A stretch of DNA of 64,000 bases, from the NCBI RefSeq assembly GCF_005280205.1, contig NZ_SUND01000009.1, positions 62,001 through 126,000 of the forward strand, read 5' to 3'. Position 1 is the stretch's first letter; each line of letters starts with the position of its first letter. The notes beneath the pieces were generated by a model, which was not told the DNA's origin, made no database searches, and was given only the letters and a program-made list of their open reading frames with translations. The DNA comes from Bacillus yapensis. Lineage in GTDB: Bacteria; Bacillota; Bacilli; Bacillales; Cytobacillaceae. A program made the translations under genes and the position numbers. This document shows, one piece after another, positions 60,683 through 64,000 of the stretch.

Positions 60683-61519
60683 TTATTCAGCTAAATTCTT
60701 CACCCAAACATTCATATCTTCAATCTTATCAAAGATATAGCAATTGTTGATTAATCTACCTCGATAGCGATAGCCTAGCTGATGCAATGCTGCGTTCATT
60801 CCAAATGAAAGACTACGAGCAATCGAGTAGGAACAAAAGATTCCCTTTATTTTTAATTGTTTCTCGAGCTTCTCTAATAGAATTTTCATCAATCCAAATT
60901 TCCTATGCTCTGGAAGCGTGGCGCAGTCTGTTAGCTCAGCATTTTTATAGGCAAAATTTATCTCAGCGGATGCTGCACTCACGATCTCATCTCCGCATGC
61001 AAAAGCATAATATATCGTGCCATCTTCCATAGTCTTTTTTATATACTCCGGATCATGCAAAGGGGTTGGATATATTTCGAATACCTGTTTATATAAATGA
61101 GCAAGCAACATCGCTTCTTCCTCTGAGACTAGCATTAACTTGTACTCTTTAGGTGGAGAAATCGTCTCGTTGTTTTGTGGAAGGGCTTGAACAGTTTTGA
61201 CAATCTCGTTTTCTTTTAAAATATATTTGCTATTTCTCCGTTCAGTTTGGAAATACTTACAAAAGAAATACCCGTCTGAGCCTAAGAAATAGTGGTCGAT
61301 CATCGCTTCACATTGGTATCCTTTTTCAAGCAAAGTTGCATATTGCTCTCTTCTTCCCTTGATAATGAGCTTTTCCACTTGTGAGGCAACAGCAAGCTCC
61401 TCTACCTTATTGATTGCCTCATGTAAATTCCCTCGTAGATCATCTATGCGAATTCTTTTATTAAACGGGTCCTTGTACATTTCTATAAAATAATTTTTTT
61501 CATCAATGAATGATTTCAT
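60683..61519 (-). CDS. ablB: Beta-lysine N6-acetyltransferase
   Basis: AblB (YodP) acetylates beta-lysine made by KamA to N6-acetyl-beta-lysine. The protein (278 residues) has an N-terminal domain (1-130) and a GNAT domain with ELTDCATLPEHRKFGLMKIL near residue 200 and IARSLSFGMNAALHQLGYRY, a conserved AblB segment. GGGAGGAG lies before the ATG. It precedes the activator gene by 65 bp on the same strand and could share a transcript. Its own upstream region shows no -24/-12 motif. Confidence 0.92.
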   Translation of the reverse strand: MKSFIDEKNYFIEMYKDPFNKRIRIDDLRGNLHEAINKVEELAVASQVEKLIIKGRREQYATLLEKGYQCEAMIDHYFLGSDGYFFCKYFQTERRNSKYILKENEIVKTVQALPQNNETISPPKEYKLMLVSEEEAMLLAHLYKQVFEIYPTPLHDPEYIKKTMEDGTIYYAFACGDEIVSAASAEINFAYKNAELTDCATLPEHRKFGLMKILLEKLEKQLKIKGIFCSYSIARSLSFGMNAALHQLGYRYRGRLINNCYIFDKIEDMNVWVKNLAE

Positions 61520-61698
61520 TTTTAACTCCTCCCCGTTTATGTATCATTATAGTCATTCTCTTTAATTCTAAAGGAAGTTCCCGCGGTTTGAAAAGAAATT
61601 CCAATCGACAATTAATTAGAGTAGTGCTCGGTCACAAGAGAATAGTCCAATATAAAAAGAAATTACCCTTTTTAAAAGGATAATTTCTTTTTACTACC

Positions 61699-61881
61699 TT
61701 ATTTACAATAGCTAGCGCCGATAATGATTAATAGGATGAACAACACAACGATTAAAGCAAAACCGCCACCATAATTAGCTCCCCCTACATAACTTGGGTA
61801 AGCATATCCATACATTGGTTGTTCATAGCAAGTATCACAGCCATAATGTTGGCCACCGTATCCGCCCTTAATTTGTTCCAT
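61699..61881 (-). CDS. YjcZ family sporulation protein
   Basis: The 60-residue protein has a Gly- and Tyr-rich N-terminus and the YjcZ membrane motif GGGFALIVVLFILLIIIGAS at the C-terminus. These small proteins are frequent in spore formers and their function is unknown. ATG 61881 has GGGAGG eight bases upstream. Confidence 0.85.
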   Translation of the reverse strand: MEQIKGGYGGQHYGCDTCYEQPMYGYAYPSYVGGANYGGGFALIVVLFILLIIIGASYCK

Positions 61882-61974
61882 AATAGCTTCCTCCCTCAAA
61901 CATATATTAGGTTACTAACACTGCCAATATATGCGATAGGTACTTGACCTGTATGTGTATATGCCCATAAATAT

Positions 61975-62024
61975 AAAAACGCTGCCTAGAAAGGTGTAGT
62001 AACTCCCTTTAGGCAGCGTTTTTC
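61975..62024 (-). terminator. Terminator of msrA-msrB
   Basis: AAAAACGCTGCCT and AGGCAGCGTTTTT pair perfectly around a 22-base loop. Confidence 0.85.
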
Positions 62025-62027
62025 AGA

Positions 62028-62459
62028 TTATTTTTCCTCAAACAATTTCAAATACTCCCCGTACCCTTCTTCCTCTAGCTTCTCCTTCGGAATAAAACGG
62101 GTTGCTGCAGAATTGATACAATAACGTAAACCAGTTGGACCAGGGCCATCATCAAAAACATGACCAAGATGAGAATCAGCCGACTTGCTTCGAACCTCTG
62201 TCCGAACCATAAAATGGCTTCTGTCCTCTTTCTCGATAACCTCTTCTTCTTCGATCGGCTTCGTAAAGCTCGGCCAACCACATCCTGCATCAAATTTATC
62301 TTTTGAGCTAAATAGCGGTTTACCTGAAACAATATCTACATAAATCCCATCTGAGAATTCGTTCCAGTATTCATTTTGAAATGGACGTTCTGTTCCATTA
62401 TTTTGCGTTACTTCATATTGAATTGGTGTCAGTTTTTTCTTCAGATCCTCTTTATTCAT
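62028..62459 (-). CDS. msrB: Peptide-methionine (R)-S-oxide reductase
   Basis: MsrB repairs the R form of methionine sulfoxide. The 143-residue protein has [19 protein letters not shown] at the start and the catalytic cysteine in [12 protein letters not shown] near residue 122. The second cysteine, in CGWPSFTKP, may be the resolving residue; the zinc CxxC pairs are absent, as in B. subtilis. GGGGTGA precedes the ATG, which overlaps msrA. Confidence 0.95.
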   Translation of the reverse strand: MNKEDLKKKLTPIQYEVTQNNGTERPFQNEYWNEFSDGIYVDIVSGKPLFSSKDKFDAGCGWPSFTKPIEEEEVIEKEDRSHFMVRTEVRSKSADSHLGHVFDDGPGPTGLRYCINSAATRFIPKEKLEEEGYGEYLKLFEEK

Positions 62460-62994
62460 TTTTCTCACCCCAGTGATTTTTTATAAATGCTGCCCTACCA
62501 GAACCTTGGCTATATGCATTGTAACGAGTTGGATTTTTCTTATAAAAGTGTTGATGATATTCTTCCGCTTCGTAAAAAGGTTTAGCAGGGAGAATTTTCG
62601 TTGCAATCGGTTTATTAAAAGGTCCGCTCTCTTGCAACTGTTGCTTCGATTCCTCTGCTAGAGCCTTTTGCTCTTCTGTATGATAAAAGATCGCTGTTTG
62701 GTAGGATTCACCTCGGTCATAGAATTGACCTCCTGGATCAGTCGGATCTATTTGTTGCCAGTAGAGCTCAAGCAGTTTTTCATATGGAAAAACATTTGGA
62801 TCAAACGTAATTTGCACCGCTTCATAATGACCAGTCGTTTCACTGCAAACCTCTTCATAGGTTGGATTTTCTTTATGTCCCCCAGTATAGCCGGACATAA
62901 CTTTTATAATGCCTGGCTGTTCATCAAATGGTTTCACCATACACCAAAAGCAACCACCGGCAAACGTAGCTCGTTCGTATTCTTTATTCTCCAT
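62452..62994 (-). CDS. msrA: Peptide-methionine (S)-S-oxide reductase
   Basis: MsrA reduces the S form of methionine sulfoxide, using Cys15 in GGCFWC. The 180-residue protein has the family segments [20 protein letters not shown] and [12 protein letters not shown]. It overlaps msrB by eight bases, forming one operon. This order and overlap are the same as in B. subtilis. Confidence 0.95.
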   Translation of the reverse strand: MENKEYERATFAGGCFWCMVKPFDEQPGIIKVMSGYTGGHKENPTYEEVCSETTGHYEAVQITFDPNVFPYEKLLELYWQQIDPTDPGGQFYDRGESYQTAIFYHTEEQKALAEESKQQLQESGPFNKPIATKILPAKPFYEAEEYHQHFYKKNPTRYNAYSQGSGRAAFIKNHWGEKNE

Positions 62995-63016
62995 TACTTA
63001 CACCACCCAATTTTTT

Positions 63017-63595
63017 TCATTTCGTTGGTACTAGCAGAGAAAAACGGATATCATCATTTTTTAAGTCAAATTTATTAACCTTTACTTTAATATCGCTTTT
63101 TAGCTTCATTTTTTGAAGGGCGACGTAAATGAGCTCATCATTCGGCTGAATGTTGACCCATTCTGGAAAATCATATTGCTCACTTATAAATTTCATTACA
63201 TAAGCAACAGGAAGCTGAATTTTCCCAATTTGAATCGATTTTTGCCTTAATATTAGGTCCCCATTTGAAAGAGCCTCAGGTTCAAAGGTCAACTTCATTT
63301 CAATATTCTCTGTAAATATTTTCATCGTCCCATAAAGCTCAACCTCATCATTTAAAAAGACTTCATAGGCAATTGGGCTTTTTAGTCCTTCTTGTTCAAT
63401 ATAATGATTGATAATTCGGTTTAAATCAGACTTGGTTGCATTGATTTGAAATTGAACTTCTTCTTGATTTACTTTGTCTCCAGTCTGGGTGTCTTCTTTT
63501 TTAATCGGAATATTAACTAGTATAAAAAATAACAACAGGATTAGAAGATTAATACCTAAAAGGAGAAAAAATAAAGTTTTCCATTTTTTAGTCAT
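63017..63595 (-). CDS. ypmS: YpmS family protein
   Basis: The 192-residue protein has an N-terminal membrane anchor (LFFLLLGINLLILLLFFILV) and an outside DUF2140 domain with INATKSDLNRIINHYIEQEG and a beta-rich core. Function unknown; it always follows the lipase-like ypmR. Its ATG overlaps the ypmR stop by eight bases, so the two are coupled. Confidence 0.92.
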   Translation of the reverse strand: MTKKWKTLFFLLLGINLLILLLFFILVNIPIKKEDTQTGDKVNQEEVQFQINATKSDLNRIINHYIEQEGLKSPIAYEVFLNDEVELYGTMKIFTENIEMKLTFEPEALSNGDLILRQKSIQIGKIQLPVAYVMKFISEQYDFPEWVNIQPNDELIYVALQKMKLKSDIKVKVNKFDLKNDDIRFSLLVPTK

Positions 63596-64000
63596 CTAGT
63601 TCGTTCTCCTTTTGCGCAGCCACATATAAATTTTCAAGAGCTTCATTTTGAAGGACAGTAAATGCCTTATCAGCCATCAATTGGTAGCCTTTATCATTCG
63701 GATGAAAGTAATCCGTATAAAGTAAATTTTCTTCGCTTTCCTTAAAGATTTCTGCAATCCCCACAAATAAAGTATTATCGTACCTCGCCAAGACCTTTTG
63801 ACTCACTTGATTCCACTTATCCGTAACGAGTTCCATTTCTTTCACATCTGCAAAAAGAGTATAAAATGGATTGTACAAGCCAATCAATCCAATAGTTACA
63901 TCAGGATTCTCTTTTCTTATTGTATCGAAAACGGAAGTTAAATTCTTTTCATAGCTAATGAGTTCCCGATCAAAATCCCTTAGATTGAGTTCTGGGAAAT
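63588..64000 (-). CDS. ypmR: SGNH/GDSL-type esterase YpmR (N-terminus beyond window)
   Basis: Only the C-terminal 137 codons are in the window; the frame is open to the edge. The end of the SGNH hydrolase fold is visible: TIGLIGLYNPFY (block III-type strand) and DYFHPNDKGYQLMA (block V, catalytic Asp and His). It is a predicted extracellular lipase or esterase. It is translationally coupled to ypmS. Confidence 0.9.
   Translation of the reverse strand, partial: FPELNLRDFDRELISYEKNLTSVFDTIRKENPDVTIGLIGLYNPFYTLFADVKEMELVTDKWNQVSQKVLARYDNTLFVGIAEIFKESEENLLYTDYFHPNDKGYQLMADKAFTVLQNEALENLYVAAQKENELDD

Overview
The window is a low-GC Firmicute chromosome of the Bacillus type. It is endospore-forming: spo0M, yjcZ, cwlJ, spoVAC/D/E and CotF-like genes are present. 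The native backbone matches the B. subtilis neighbourhood ctpA-yodJ-deoD-yodL-yozD-yodN-yozE-yokU-kamA-ablB, then msrA/msrB-ypmS-ypmR.

Layout. 1-16 kb: an intergenic repeat and a candidate small RNA, a nucleotidyltransferase, a ketopantoate-reductase-like gene, divergent ku and ligD (NHEJ repair, active in spores), dapF, the EAL/HDOD protein YuxH, a ResA-like thioredoxin, membrane proteins, uppP, a GNAT acetyltransferase behind a long structured leader, a MATE transporter, an Hsp20-like protein and a FixH-like lipoprotein. 16-23.7 kb: a Bacillus palindromic repeat, then ctpA, yodJ, deoD, yodL, spo0M and yozD, with several very small genes. 23.68-53.74 kb: a 30-kb genomic island. 53.8-64 kb: the rest of the backbone, with a zinc-starvation pair (Zn-independent rpmG and zagA under Zur boxes), yozE, a DUF4230 gene, the lysine 2,3-aminomutase/beta-lysine acetyltransferase locus with its own sigma-54 activator and a sigma-54 promoter, msrA/msrB, ypmS and the cut end of ypmR.

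Main result. The island is inserted inside yodN. The first 28 codons of yodN lie at 53814-53731 and the remaining 209 codons (including stop) at 23683-23057, both on the minus strand. The junctions share the 8-bp direct repeat ATCTGTTA, and joining the halves at that repeat restores an uninterrupted 236-residue frame. A large serine recombinase sits just inside the right junction. This is the architecture of SPbeta or skin-type intervening elements, whose excision rebuilds a split gene.

The island has a phage-like replication/terminase module at its left (24-28.8 kb), followed by sporulation cargo. The cargo comprises a CwlJ-like cortex hydrolase, a spoVA cluster with the gene content of the mobile spoVA2mob operon known for spore heat resistance (DUF1657, YhcN/YlaJ, SpoVAC, SpoVAD, SpoVAE, DUF1657, YetF), two CotF-like proteins, a subtilisin-like protease, cardiolipin synthase and a second YetF. 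It also carries two IS110-family elements, each with a conserved 5' non-coding region that looks like a bridge RNA, a third IS110 fragment, a group II intron fragment and an IS91-like element. At least two island genes have good matches to forespore sigma-G promoters.
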